A stretch of 64,000 bases of DNA from Actinomycetota bacterium (GTDB lineage: Bacteria; Actinomycetota; Acidimicrobiia; Actinomarinales; Actinomarinaceae), in contig JAQCEB010000003.1 of the NCBI GenBank assembly GCA_027729925.1, forward strand, positions 10,439 through 74,438, written 5' to 3'. The notes under the pieces are model-generated. The model did no database searches, was not told the origin of the DNA, and saw only the letters and a program-made list of their open reading frames with translations. Numbering within the stretch: the first letter of the stretch is position 1; each line of letters begins with the position of its first letter. Below are positions 1 to 9,354 of the stretch, one piece after another. The translations under genes and the position numbers were made by a program.

Positions 1-1476
1 ATTAGCTCTACCGTACAAAATATTTAATTTAGAAATATTTGTTAAAGGAATTTCTAGTAAATCCAAAGATTTCAATCTCCACTTCCAATTTCCATCTACA
101 GTACCTGGAACATTAAATCTTGAATCAGCGCCTAACTCGAGTAAATCTTGAGCAGTTGTAATTGCTAATTTTGAAGGAGTGCTCCAAATTAGTGAAATAA
201 AGTTCCATACATCCTCATCGAATTTTGTTTTTAAATTTTCAGAATATTTTTTAAAATACTTCAACTGAATATCGTTAGCATTCTCTAACCATTGCTTAAT
301 TGTTGGACTGTCATGAGTTCCAGTGTATGCAGCATAATTTTCATCCCAAAAATCTGGGTCAATTTCTTCACTGCCATCTTCATTTGGTATCCTTTGCTCT
401 AATAAAAGCATTCCTGGAATATTATATTGTTTAAGTATCTGATCAGTTATTTCAAGCTCCACACCCAAATCTTCTGCCAAAAGTCGCTCAAAAGGAACTT
501 TTTGTGCAACTATCTCAAAAAAACTTTTCCAAGGTCCATTCCTCCAGTGCCCATTTAAAGCTGATTCACCATTAGGTATAGCCCAGTATTGAAAAAAACC
601 AACAAAATGATCAATTCTCAAAAAATCGTAACTTTCAAGCAAAATATTCAACTTATCAATCCAATATGAATAATTTTCTTCATAATGATTGTCCCAATTA
701 TATAAAGCAGTTCCCCAAATTTGTCCCTCAGTTGTAAAAGCATCTGGTACAGCACCAGAAACAAAACTCATTTTAAAATTTTTGTCTAAATCAAATAAAT
801 TTTTATTTAACCAAACATCTGCGGAGTTATGGTTTACATATATTGGAATATCGCCAAGAATTTTAATATTTTTTGAATTTGCATATGCTTTTACTTTTTT
901 CCATTGCAAATCAAATTGATATTGGGTAAAAACATTAAATTTGAATTCATTAGGAAAATTTTTAATTACATGATTGTATAAATCTAATGAATAAGTTAGA
1001 TATTCTTGTTCCCATTCTGTCCAGTTAACTTTAAACACATCAGATAAAGTTTTAAATATAATATGTTCTTTAATTAGTTTTTTATTTAAAAAATTTTTAA
1101 TTGCATTATCAGTTAAATCAAGGTTTTTTGAAAGATCCATAAAAATTTGGTTCTTAATTTCGTATACATTTTTAAAATTAACTTCGTCCTGTTGTAACGA
1201 CTGAAGATCAATTAAAAGTTTTTTATTTTTTATTTCTTTTTCAAATTCATCAAGTGAAATAAGATATGGGTTACCGAGGATTGATGATTTACTAGAGTAA
1301 GGCGAATATTCTACTTCGTCTGTTATCCCCAATGGGAGAACTTGCCATAAAGTTGTTTTGCTATCGTATAATAAATCTAAAAAATTGAAGCAAGAATTTC
1401 CAAAATCTCCAATCCCATATTTACTTGGTAATGAAGTTGGATGAAGTATTAATCCACTACATCTTTTTATATCCAT
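1..1476 (-). CDS. malQ: 4-alpha-glucanotransferase (amylomaltase, GH77), 3' end cut by window edge
   Basis: Transfers maltosyl and longer alpha-1,4-glucan units between maltodextrins in the cytoplasm, freeing glucose. Reading from the ATG at 1476 the frame stays open for 492 codons to the window edge. Family motifs appear in order: LHPTSLPSKYGIGDFG near the start, SPYSSKSSILGNPYLIS, GDIPIYVNHNSADVW, LRIDHFVGF (nucleophile D289), AEDLG (acid/base E335), THDSPT (D389) and NVPGTVDGNWKWRL near the end. GH77 enzymes finish soon after that last motif, so probably only a few residues are missing. It is divergent from the GH13 gene at 1520 and close to a maltose-type importer, which supports maltodextrin metabolism. 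Family assignment is very secure; exact substrate preference is inferred. Confidence 0.95.
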   Translation of the reverse strand, partial: MDIKRCSGLILHPTSLPSKYGIGDFGNSCFNFLDLLYDSKTTLWQVLPLGITDEVEYSPYSSKSSILGNPYLISLDEFEKEIKNKKLLIDLQSLQQDEVNFKNVYEIKNQIFMDLSKNLDLTDNAIKNFLNKKLIKEHIIFKTLSDVFKVNWTEWEQEYLTYSLDLYNHVIKNFPNEFKFNVFTQYQFDLQWKKVKAYANSKNIKILGDIPIYVNHNSADVWLNKNLFDLDKNFKMSFVSGAVPDAFTTEGQIWGTALYNWDNHYEENYSYWIDKLNILLESYDFLRIDHFVGFFQYWAIPNGESALNGHWRNGPWKSFFEIVAQKVPFERLLAEDLGVELEITDQILKQYNIPGMLLLEQRIPNEDGSEEIDPDFWDENYAAYTGTHDSPTIKQWLENANDIQLKYFKKYSENLKTKFDEDVWNFISLIWSTPSKLAITTAQDLLELGADSRFNVPGTVDGNWKWRLKSLDLLEIPLTNISKLNILYGRAN

Positions 1477-1519
1477 ACATCAATATATTATATGGGTATA
1501 ATTAAAAACTGATTAATTT
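1477..1519. promoter_or_regulatory. Divergent promoter region malQ / GH13 gene
   Basis: This 43-nt gap separates two divergent genes. A TATAAT at 1497-1502 faces the plus-strand gene and would give a leader of about 11 nt. On the minus strand a TATAAT-like box lies about 10 nt before the malQ ATG. Neither start has a clear Shine-Dalgarno sequence. No operator could be identified with confidence. Confidence 0.4.
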
Positions 1520-3448
1520 ATGGTAGAAGAACATAATCCACAATTTAATGATGTAGGAGAGCTTCAAAAAGTAGATTTTTTAGAGGGCGATGTCCATCTA
1601 GGATTTTATGATATACGTTTCAATCTTGACGACAATAAATTTTTTAATATTACAAATGATGGTGTTGTAAAGGTTAGAGTACATACTGAACCTGGTATTG
1701 AAAAACTGTGGATTCTTTTTGAAGATCCAAACTTTAGACCAATTGAATTGTCTAAATATGCTAGAACAAAAAGATTTGATTATTGGCGAATACACATCAA
1801 TGCTTTCCAAGATGATTTTAAATTTAGTTTTGCTGCAAAAACTGAAAGTAATTTAGGTATATATTTTGGTAAAAGTGGAATTGCTAATTTTATTTCTCCT
1901 TCAGAAAAATGGTATGTAAATAAGAAAGACATTATTAGACATTATGTACCTGACTGGATATTTGGAGGAGTTATGTATCAAATATTTCCAGAAAGGTTTA
2001 ATAATTCTAAAACTGAGCTGAATCCTGAAACAGTTGTGCAATGGGGTAGCGTATCTAAACGTTTAGAGTTTCAAGGTGGAGATTTGTATGGTGTTTTAGA
2101 TAAGCTTGATTATTTACAAAAATTAGGTGTAAATATTTTATATTTAAACCCAATATTTTTGTCTAATAGTGTTCATAAGTACGATACTTGGGACCATTTT
2201 GAAGTAGATCCACATTTTGGTGGTAATGAAGCTTTAGAAAAATTAATCAACGAACTTCACAAAAGAGGAATGAAAATTATTTTGGATTGCTCCTTAAATC
2301 ACGTTCACCCTAGAAACTTTGCCTTTCAAGATCTTATTAAAAACGGTGAAAAATCTGAATATAAAGATTGGTTTACCGTAAATAGTTATCCAGTTAGATT
2401 AATTTATAGACCTCACCTATATGCAAATACTTACAAAGTTGGATGGGATGGTAATCAATATGAATACAAAGAATACTTAGTTAAAACTATAGAGGATACA
2501 AAATTACCTGTTGAAGAAATGTCTAATGATGGTCCAATAATAGAGCCAACTTATAAAGCATGGTGGGGTGTTCCTGATATGCCAAAAGTAAATATGAATT
2601 CTGAGGGAGCTATGAAATGGGCTCTAGAAGTTGCAGAGTTTTGGGTTAAAAAATTTGATATAGATGGTTGGAGAATGGATGTTGCAAAAGAAATAACACC
2701 ACATTTCTGGAAAGAATTTAGAAAAATAGTTAAAAATCAAAAGAAAGAAACAATTCTAATTTCTGAAATATTTGGAGATACAAGCCAATGGCTTCAAGGA
2801 GACATGTTTGACGGCACAATGAATTACTCTTTTAGAGAAATGATGACTGATTATTTCGCAATTGATCGTATGTCAACTAAGGAATTTAATGAATCTTTGG
2901 CACATTTATATTCTATGTATTCATTTGAAGCTATAAGTTCTTGTCAAAATTTGCTGAGTTCACATGATGTAAAAAGATTTTTAAATAGGTGCGATGATTG
3001 GAATGATGTAAAAGGTGCTATTTTTATGCAAGCTACTTTTCCAGGGATTGCTTCAATATATTACGGTGATGAAATTGGATTAAGTGGAGGTGATGATCCC
3101 AATAATAGAGAACCATTTCCTTGGCACGATGAATCATCATGGAATACTGAACTCTACGATTACACATCTCAACTCATGAAGTTAAAAGCAAATAATTCTA
3201 TTTTAAAATACGGAAATTTTGATCTAGTTAGCCACGAAAATGATTTAGTTATTTTTAAAAGAAAATTAAGAGGAGAGTCTCTAATTTGTATATTTAATAG
3301 ATTTAAAACACTTGAAAATATTAAAATTCCTTCTACAGCACATAAAATTAGCCAAATTTATGGAAATAATGTTGTAAATTTAGCTGCTAATCTCATAACA
3401 ATTGACCAAATTGAAAAAAACACAGGTTTAATACTTTTAGAGCAGTAA
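1520..3448 (+). CDS. GH13 alpha-glucosidase family enzyme (neopullulanase / cyclomaltodextrinase-like)
   Basis: Hydrolyses alpha-glucosidic bonds of maltodextrins or cyclodextrins, probably in the cytoplasm since no signal peptide is visible. The 642-residue protein has an N-terminal beta-rich domain (about 20-130, position of CBM34-like domains) followed by a TIM barrel. Conserved GH13 regions are DCSLNH (256-261), GWRMDV with nucleophile D387, ISEIFG with acid/base E416, and SSHDV with D483. The segment AWWGVPDMPKVN (about 347-358) is typical of the neopullulanase/cyclomaltodextrinase/maltogenic amylase branch. Its neighbours, divergent malQ and the downstream MalEFG-type importer, point to intracellular maltodextrin breakdown. 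Which of the GH13 activities dominates cannot be told from sequence alone. Confidence 0.9.
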   Translation: MVEEHNPQFNDVGELQKVDFLEGDVHLGFYDIRFNLDDNKFFNITNDGVVKVRVHTEPGIEKLWILFEDPNFRPIELSKYARTKRFDYWRIHINAFQDDFKFSFAAKTESNLGIYFGKSGIANFISPSEKWYVNKKDIIRHYVPDWIFGGVMYQIFPERFNNSKTELNPETVVQWGSVSKRLEFQGGDLYGVLDKLDYLQKLGVNILYLNPIFLSNSVHKYDTWDHFEVDPHFGGNEALEKLINELHKRGMKIILDCSLNHVHPRNFAFQDLIKNGEKSEYKDWFTVNSYPVRLIYRPHLYANTYKVGWDGNQYEYKEYLVKTIEDTKLPVEEMSNDGPIIEPTYKAWWGVPDMPKVNMNSEGAMKWALEVAEFWVKKFDIDGWRMDVAKEITPHFWKEFRKIVKNQKKETILISEIFGDTSQWLQGDMFDGTMNYSFREMMTDYFAIDRMSTKEFNESLAHLYSMYSFEAISSCQNLLSSHDVKRFLNRCDDWNDVKGAIFMQATFPGIASIYYGDEIGLSGGDDPNNREPFPWHDESSWNTELYDYTSQLMKLKANNSILKYGNFDLVSHENDLVIFKRKLRGESLICIFNRFKTLENIKIPSTAHKISQIYGNNVVNLAANLITIDQIEKNTGLILLEQ

Positions 3449-3505
3449 ATTTTTTGCCTAATTAATTAGTTATTATTCATATTTTAGTTAAAATTTTTTA
3501 TAGCT

Positions 3506-3534
3506 CGTATTGAGTGAATATACGTATATATACG
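3506..3534. promoter_or_regulatory. Operator-like repeats upstream of the sugar-binding protein gene
   Basis: CGTAT at 3506-3510 is inverted as ATACG at 3520-3524, and this merges into a perfect 12-bp palindrome CGTATATATACG at 3523-3534, just before the ribosome-binding site. A weak -10-like TATAGC lies at 3499-3504, so a bound repressor would sit just downstream of the promoter. Operator function is inferred from position and symmetry only. Confidence 0.35.
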
Positions 3535-3545
3535 AAAGGGAGTAT

Positions 3546-4850
3546 ATGAAAGCTAATAAATTACGATTTATCGTATTTTTATTAATGTTTTCTTTAGTGG
3601 CCGTGGCTTGTGGAGGAGATACTGCAGAAGAAGCAGTAGACTCACCAGATACTACTGAAGCACCTAAAGAAACATTAGCTGCCCCTGCAACCACAGCACC
3701 ACAACCAGAAGTAATCGTTGTGTGGGCTGAAGAAAAAGTTGCAAATGCTTTAAATCCTTTAGTTGCTGCTTATGAAGCTGCTGCTGGAGTTGATGTAGAA
3801 GTAGTTGTATATGATTTCGGTGCAATAAGAACAGACGTTCAAACTGCTGGTCCAGCAGGTGAAGGTCCAGATGTTTTCTTAGGAGCACATGACTGGGTTG
3901 GAGAATTAGCAGCAAACGGTGTAGTTTCACCACTTGATTTAGGTTCTGTAGCATCTGATATATTTGATGTCGGAGTTACAGCTTTTAGTTATGGTGGAGA
4001 AGTCTATGGATTTCCTTATGCTACAGAAGCTATTGCTATGTATTACAATGCAGATTTAGTCGATTCAGTTCCAACAACATGGGAAGATGTAAAAGCTGCT
4101 TGTGATGCTGCAGGAACTGAACTTTGCGTTGGTGCACCAGGTGGTGGAGGAGGCGGAGACGCTTACCACAATCACCCATTTGTCGCATCAGCAGGAGGTT
4201 ATGTATTTGCTTCTGAAGGCGGATTCGATGCATCGGACGTTGGTTTGGATAACGCTGGTGCTTTAGCTTCTGCTGAATACCTAGATGGACTTGTTAAAAA
4301 TGGAACAGTTGCATCCACAGACTACGGTGGTTCTATGACTGCATTCCAAGAAGGTCGTTCATTATTCTGGATGACTGGTCCATGGGCAAGAGGAGATGCT
4401 AGCGCAGTTAATTACGGTGTCGGATTAATTCCTCAGTTTGATGGAAATGCCGCAACTCCATTTGTTGGTGTAAGAGGTGCAATGGTTTCATCATTTAGCG
4501 ATAAGCAAGTTTTAGCACAAAGCTTTATTCTTGACTTTTTTGCAACTGTTGAAGTTCAACAAGCTATGTATGAATCCGATCCTAGACTACCTGCTACAAA
4601 GTCATTATTTGCAATAGTTGAAGCAGCTGATCCAGTTGCCGCAGTTTTTGCAGCTAGTGCTGCAAATGGTATTCCTATGCCAAATATTCCAGAAATGGGA
4701 AGTGTATGGGGACCATTCGGTGACGCTTTATTAATTATTAGGGACCAAAACTATGGTACCAATGAAGAAACAGGCGTAACAGTTAGCAATGCATCTGAAG
4801 CTATGAAATTAGCAGCAGAACAAATTCGAAATGCAATTGCTGGCGGTTAA
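3546..4850 (+). CDS. malE: Maltose/maltodextrin-type ABC transporter substrate-binding lipoprotein
   Basis: Captures sugar outside the membrane and delivers it to the MalF/MalG-like permeases encoded next. The chosen ATG follows a good ribosome-binding site (GAAAGGGA) and gives a 434-residue precursor with a short basic N-terminus, a hydrophobic stretch and a lipobox VAVAC (C22), so it should be a lipoprotein. A Thr/Pro/Ala-rich linker follows, then a family 1 solute-binding fold (VVWAEEKVANALNPLVAAYE and later GRSLFWMTGPWA). An upstream in-frame start at 3510 would add 12 residues in front of the signal peptide and is less likely. Specificity for maltodextrin is inferred from malQ and the GH13 gene nearby. 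The hairpin after it suggests higher expression than the permeases. Confidence 0.9.
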   Translation: MKANKLRFIVFLLMFSLVAVACGGDTAEEAVDSPDTTEAPKETLAAPATTAPQPEVIVVWAEEKVANALNPLVAAYEAAAGVDVEVVVYDFGAIRTDVQTAGPAGEGPDVFLGAHDWVGELAANGVVSPLDLGSVASDIFDVGVTAFSYGGEVYGFPYATEAIAMYYNADLVDSVPTTWEDVKAACDAAGTELCVGAPGGGGGGDAYHNHPFVASAGGYVFASEGGFDASDVGLDNAGALASAEYLDGLVKNGTVASTDYGGSMTAFQEGRSLFWMTGPWARGDASAVNYGVGLIPQFDGNAATPFVGVRGAMVSSFSDKQVLAQSFILDFFATVEVQQAMYESDPRLPATKSLFAIVEAADPVAAVFAASAANGIPMPNIPEMGSVWGPFGDALLIIRDQNYGTNEETGVTVSNASEAMKLAAEQIRNAIAGG

Positions 4851-4871
4851 TTTTTAATTAAGCAATATTAA

Positions 4872-4901
4872 ATTGGGGCTCTGTTGAGCCCCAATTTTTT
4901 T
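4872..4901 (+). terminator. Intrinsic terminator-like hairpin between malE and malF
   Basis: ATTGGGGCTC (4872-4881) pairs with GAGCCCCAAT (4886-4895) around a TGTT loop, followed by a run of T. It is a classic Rho-independent terminator placed inside the operon, probably letting only part of transcription continue into the permease genes. The T-run ends just before the malF start codon. Confidence 0.85.
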
Positions 4902-4917
4902 AATGATATATTTAAGT

Positions 4918-6504
4918 ATGACACTCTCAAAAATATTAAAATATCTTTTTTTAGCTGTAGTCAATTCATTGATTGTTTATGTTGTTCCACTAGCTTTAAC
5001 TTTTGAATCTTGGTTCTTCTTATCATTAATTTTATTAATTGGTTTTTTAATAAATTTTGTTTATTTTACTGATAGATTCCAACCTATGAAGTGGATACTT
5101 CCAGGTATGATATTTATGCTATCTTTTGTAGTATTTCCTGCCGTATACAATACTTACGTTTCATTTACCAATTGGTCAACAGGGCATATACTTACCAAGA
5201 CTCAGGCAATTGGAATTTTGGAGGATAGAGTTTTTACAGCTGATGATCAAAAAGGACTTGAATTTGAATTATATATTTTACAAGATATAGATTTAAACTT
5301 CTATTATGTAGCAAATTTAGACTCTGAAAATATATTATTTGGAAGAGCTGTTACAGATGATGAGATTTTTACTTCAGCTTATGCCACCCACGAACCTTCA
5401 TTTTTTACTAATGATGAGTTTTCCACGCCAGATGGCTATTATCAACTTTCAGGAAAAGAACAAATAGCTAATTCAACGATCTTACAAGAACTCTCACTTA
5501 TAATTGACAAAAATACAAGAGCACAATTATATAAAATTTCTGTTTTTGGAGCCTCTACAGGTCGTTTAACCTCCACTTCTCAACTCTACTCGTATGATGA
5601 AGTGAGTGATACTTTATTTAATAATTCAACTAATACAGTATGTCCAGTAGTTATAGATAATTTTGAATGTGAAGGAAAAGAGATAGAACCAGGTTGGAGG
5701 GTTTATGTAGGTGGTGATAATTACAGCAAACTTTTTTCTAATCAGAGGATTAGGGGGCCTTTAGGTGTTGTGTCAAAGTGGACATTTCAATTTGCATTAT
5801 TATCTGTCATGTTTTCATTTGCAGTTGGCCTTCTTTTAAGCATGATATTAAATAAGGATGGTTTAAAATTTCAAAAAATCTATCGAGCTGTCTTTATACT
5901 TCCTTACGCAATACCAGCTTTTGTATCAGCGCTTGTTTGGAAAGGATTATTAAATCCTGATTACGGTGTTATTAACTCATGGCTTGGTCCTTTATATGAA
6001 ATATTAGATGTAGAACCTATAAAATGGCTCAAGACTAAAGAAAGTGCCAGATCAGCTATTCTTTTAGTTAATACATGGCTTGGTTTTCCATATATGTTTT
6101 TAATCACTACAGGAGCATTACAATCCATTCCAAAAGAACTTATAGAAGCTGCAAAGGTTGATGGTGCAACTGGGATTCAGTCATTTTGGAGGATAACTTT
6201 TCCTTTGCTGATGGTCTCTATATCTCCATTACTAATTGGTTCATTTGCATTCAATTTCAATAACTTTACTTTAATATTTCTTCTTTCTGGAGGAGGGCCA
6301 CCAATTATTGGAAGTGAGGTATCTGTTGGATGGACAGATATTTTGATTTCCTTTACTTATAAGCTGGCAATTTCCGGAGGTAGAGGAAACCTATTTGGGC
6401 TTGCATCAAGTGTTACAATAATTATTTTTGCACTCGTTCTTTTAATTTCAGCTATTTCATTTAGATATACAAAACGATTGGAAAGAATATATGGAAACAT
6501 TTAG
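4918..6504 (+). CDS. malF: ABC sugar transporter permease, MalF type
   Basis: One of the two membrane subunits of the maltodextrin-type importer. The 528-residue protein has several N-terminal hydrophobic segments, a large hydrophilic extracytoplasmic insertion (about residues 85-280) as in MalF, then more membrane helices and the ATPase-contact EAA loop (EAAKVDGATGIQSFWRITFP). An ATG at 4903 is in frame but lies in the terminator T-run, so the ATG at 4918 is preferred; neither has an evident ribosome-binding site. It overlaps malG by 14 nt. No gene for the ATPase subunit (MalK/MsiK) is present nearby, so a shared ATPase encoded elsewhere is likely, as known in Streptomyces. Confidence 0.9.
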   Translation: MTLSKILKYLFLAVVNSLIVYVVPLALTFESWFFLSLILLIGFLINFVYFTDRFQPMKWILPGMIFMLSFVVFPAVYNTYVSFTNWSTGHILTKTQAIGILEDRVFTADDQKGLEFELYILQDIDLNFYYVANLDSENILFGRAVTDDEIFTSAYATHEPSFFTNDEFSTPDGYYQLSGKEQIANSTILQELSLIIDKNTRAQLYKISVFGASTGRLTSTSQLYSYDEVSDTLFNNSTNTVCPVVIDNFECEGKEIEPGWRVYVGGDNYSKLFSNQRIRGPLGVVSKWTFQFALLSVMFSFAVGLLLSMILNKDGLKFQKIYRAVFILPYAIPAFVSALVWKGLLNPDYGVINSWLGPLYEILDVEPIKWLKTKESARSAILLVNTWLGFPYMFLITTGALQSIPKELIEAAKVDGATGIQSFWRITFPLLMVSISPLLIGSFAFNFNNFTLIFLLSGGGPPIIGSEVSVGWTDILISFTYKLAISGGRGNLFGLASSVTIIIFALVLLISAISFRYTKRLERIYGNI

Positions 6505-7357
6505 ATTTTTTAATTGGATTAAAGAATACGGTTGGAGGCATTTAATAGCATTAATATTTGTAACATTTGCTGTTTATCCAATTTTGTTTGTTGCAACAAA
6601 TTCAATTGCAGATTTTGCAAACTTAACTAATTCTAAATTAATTCCAGAAGGACTAACCTTAAAACATTACAAATTGCTTTCTTCAAATCCATTAGTTCCA
6701 TACTTCAAGTGGCTTTTCAATACATATAAAGTTGCTTTAATCGCCGCATTCTTTAATGTTTTCCTTGGATCTCTAGCAGCATATGCGTTTTCTAGACTCC
6801 AGTTCAAGGGTCGAAGAGCAAGCTTATTAACCTTAGTAATTGTTCAAATGTTTCCATCTTTTTTAGCATTTGTTGCAATATATCTATTATTTTTTCAAAT
6901 CAGTGACATTGCTCCATTTATGGGGCTTGGTACACATTTTGGATTAATTCTTGTTTATCTTGGAGGCTCAATAGGATTTAATTCCTGGTTGATCAAGGGT
7001 TTTATGGATACCATATCACCTTCTCTAGACGAAGCTGCAAAAGTAGATGGTGCGACTGATTTCCAAATATTCAGGAAAATAATAGCACCACTTTCTAGAC
7101 CAATTTTAGTTGTAATTTTTGTTATTACATTTATAGGTATTTATTCCGACTTTATTCTTGCTGCCATATTCTTAAAAGATAAAAATCTATGGACAGTTGC
7201 AGTTGGAATTAATACAGTTTTTATAGACGATTTCAATGCAGACTGGGGAGTAATAGCTGCATCATCAGTTATAGCAGCAACACCGATTGCTGTTCTATTT
7301 ATCTTTTTTCAGAAGCAAATTACAGGTGGATTAACTGCAGGATCAGTAAAGGGATAA
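6491..7357 (+). CDS. malG: ABC sugar transporter permease, MalG type
   Basis: Second membrane subunit of the importer, pairing with the MalF-like protein whose gene it overlaps. The 288-residue protein has about six membrane helices and the conserved EAA loop (DEAAKVDGATDFQIFRKI) that docks on the ATPase. Length is normal for MalG. It is the last gene of the transporter operon; a 69-nt gap follows before the acyl-CoA ligase gene, with no strong terminator hairpin visible. Sugar specificity is inferred from context. Confidence 0.9.
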   Translation: METFRFFNWIKEYGWRHLIALIFVTFAVYPILFVATNSIADFANLTNSKLIPEGLTLKHYKLLSSNPLVPYFKWLFNTYKVALIAAFFNVFLGSLAAYAFSRLQFKGRRASLLTLVIVQMFPSFLAFVAIYLLFFQISDIAPFMGLGTHFGLILVYLGGSIGFNSWLIKGFMDTISPSLDEAAKVDGATDFQIFRKIIAPLSRPILVVIFVITFIGIYSDFILAAIFLKDKNLWTVAVGINTVFIDDFNADWGVIAASSVIAATPIAVLFIFFQKQITGGLTAGSVKG

Positions 7358-7426
7358 TTCCTATTATTTAATAGCTCATTATGCTTTAATTAATTAAACT
7401 TATAATTAGATTCATTGGAGGATATT

Positions 7427-9352
7427 TTGTCTAAGTTACACGATTATTTGAAATCACAAGAAAATTTAATTACAGCTTCGGTAGAAGGAAAAACACTTTT
7501 AGATTTTATTGATAGAAATGCAGAAGAGTACCCCGACTATCCTGCATTAAATACTCCAGCGAATAGAGAATACTCAGCGTGGGATTCAATGTCTTGGTCT
7601 GAATATCGTGAAGCCGCAAAAAATTTAGCTAGTGGGTTAATAGATCTAGGCTTAGAACCTGAAGACACAGCATTTATAATGTCAAACAATACGAAAGAGC
7701 ATAATATTTCAGACTTAGCAATTGTTTATTCCGGTGCTGTCCCGTCCACACTTTATAAACAATTGAAATATTCACAAATTGAATATGTAGCTAATCTAAT
7801 GGAAGCTAAAATCGCGATAGTAGGCGATAAAGAGTTATTCGAGGAAGTAAATAAAGCAAAAAAAGATTGTCCAAAATTAAAAGCTATTGTTCTAATAAAT
7901 GATTACGAAAATTATAAAGATCTGGATTACGTTCATAGCTATCACGAATTAATTAACAAAGGTTCTGAAATAAATTCAAATGATTCTTCAAAACTAGACC
8001 ATGCAATTTCTACAATTACACCTGATACACTTGCATGCTTAATTTTTACTTCAGGTACAACAGGTAAACCAAAAGGAGTAATGATTTCACATAAGAACGT
8101 ACTATGGACAATTGAAAGTCTTTTTGGTCAAATGATACCAGCTAAAAAATTTCCAAGAATTGTTTCTTACTTACCAATGGCTCATATTGCTGCAAGGGCA
8201 GGAGATCATTATCAGGCAATATATCGAGTTGGTCAAATTTTTCCTGTTCCCGTATTAGAAGATATGAAAAATGCTTTACCAACAATTAAGCCATCTGTAT
8301 TTTTAGCTGTACCAAGAGTATGGGAAAAATTTAAAGCTGGATTGCAAGTAAGAATTGATGAAAATCCAAAAAAAGATCTTATAGACAAAGCTATTAAAAA
8401 TGGTCTTGAAAAAGTCGAATTAGAGCAAGCTGGAAAAAAAGTTCCATTTGGAATTGCCTTAAAACATAAAGTATTTTCTAAATTGGTGTTTTCAAAATTC
8501 AAAGATGGTCTAGGGATATCAGATACTGAATACTTTGTAACTGCTGCTGCACCTATGAATCAAGAAGTACATAAATGGTTTCATGCAATAGATATTGATG
8601 TTACTGAAATATATGGAATGACCGAAGATACAGGTCCAGCAACAATAGGTGTACCAGGTAATGCGGCTGGGCTTTTTTCAAAAAAATTAAACTCTGAAGG
8701 TTTAACTATACCAAAGATTCTAAATCCAATTGGTAAAGTCGGAATCCCAATACCTGGAACTGAAGTTAAAGTCCTTGAAGATGGTGAACTTTGTATTAAA
8801 GGTAACCATGTTGCTCAAGGATATTATAAATCTGAAGATCAAACACAAGAAACTTTTGATAATGAAGGTTGGCTACATACTGGAGATCTAGCAGAGATTG
8901 ACGATGAGGGTTATGTCAAGATTATTGGTAGAAAAAAAGAAATCTTAATTACATCAGCGGGTAAAAATATTGCTCCAGTTGAATTAGAAGATTTAATTAA
9001 ACCGCATCAATTAATTGGTCAAATTTGTGTAGTAGGCGATGGTAAGAAATATTTGACTGCATTAATTGTTTTAGATGGAGATGGAGGAGCGCAAGCTTGG
9101 GCTTCTGAAAATGGTGTTGAATATTCAATTAAAGATATGTCTAAAAACTCAAAAGTGATTGAAGCGATACAGAGTCAAGTTGATGAAGCAAACTCAAAAG
9201 TTGCCCAAGTCCAACAAATCAAAAAATTTATTATTTTAGAAAAAGAGTGGACAGATTCAAGCGGTGAATTAACTCCAACTATGAAATTAAAGAGAAATGT
9301 AATTGCTGAAATTTATCATGAGCAAATTGAATCTATGTATGAAGGGGATTAA
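7427..9352 (+). CDS. fadD: Long-chain acyl-CoA synthetase (AMP-forming)
   Basis: Activates fatty acids to acyl-CoA with ATP, the entry step to beta-oxidation. Adenylate-forming motifs are IFTSGTTGKPKG (P-loop), YGMTE, GWLHTGDLAEIDDEGY and GRKKEILITSAGKNIAP with the C-terminal catalytic lysine region near the end. The TTG at 7427 is preferred because GGAGG at 7417-7421 sits 5 nt upstream; an earlier in-frame TTG at 7415 would put that ribosome-binding site inside the gene. The 641 residues fit the ACSBG/FadD15-type long-chain ligases. It heads an operon with an MFE-2-like dehydrogenase and an acyl-CoA dehydrogenase. Chain-length preference is unknown. Confidence 0.92.
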   Translation: MSKLHDYLKSQENLITASVEGKTLLDFIDRNAEEYPDYPALNTPANREYSAWDSMSWSEYREAAKNLASGLIDLGLEPEDTAFIMSNNTKEHNISDLAIVYSGAVPSTLYKQLKYSQIEYVANLMEAKIAIVGDKELFEEVNKAKKDCPKLKAIVLINDYENYKDLDYVHSYHELINKGSEINSNDSSKLDHAISTITPDTLACLIFTSGTTGKPKGVMISHKNVLWTIESLFGQMIPAKKFPRIVSYLPMAHIAARAGDHYQAIYRVGQIFPVPVLEDMKNALPTIKPSVFLAVPRVWEKFKAGLQVRIDENPKKDLIDKAIKNGLEKVELEQAGKKVPFGIALKHKVFSKLVFSKFKDGLGISDTEYFVTAAAPMNQEVHKWFHAIDIDVTEIYGMTEDTGPATIGVPGNAAGLFSKKLNSEGLTIPKILNPIGKVGIPIPGTEVKVLEDGELCIKGNHVAQGYYKSEDQTQETFDNEGWLHTGDLAEIDDEGYVKIIGRKKEILITSAGKNIAPVELEDLIKPHQLIGQICVVGDGKKYLTALIVLDGDGGAQAWASENGVEYSIKDMSKNSKVIEAIQSQVDEANSKVAQVQQIKKFIILEKEWTDSSGELTPTMKLKRNVIAEIYHEQIESMYEGD

Positions 9353-9354
9353 AT

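Noticed and set aside
3664..3954. Minus-strand open frame inside malE rich in Leu and Gln
   Set aside because: Its composition is that of the antisense of an Ala/Val/Glu-rich coding strand, and malE is strongly supported; it is a shadow.
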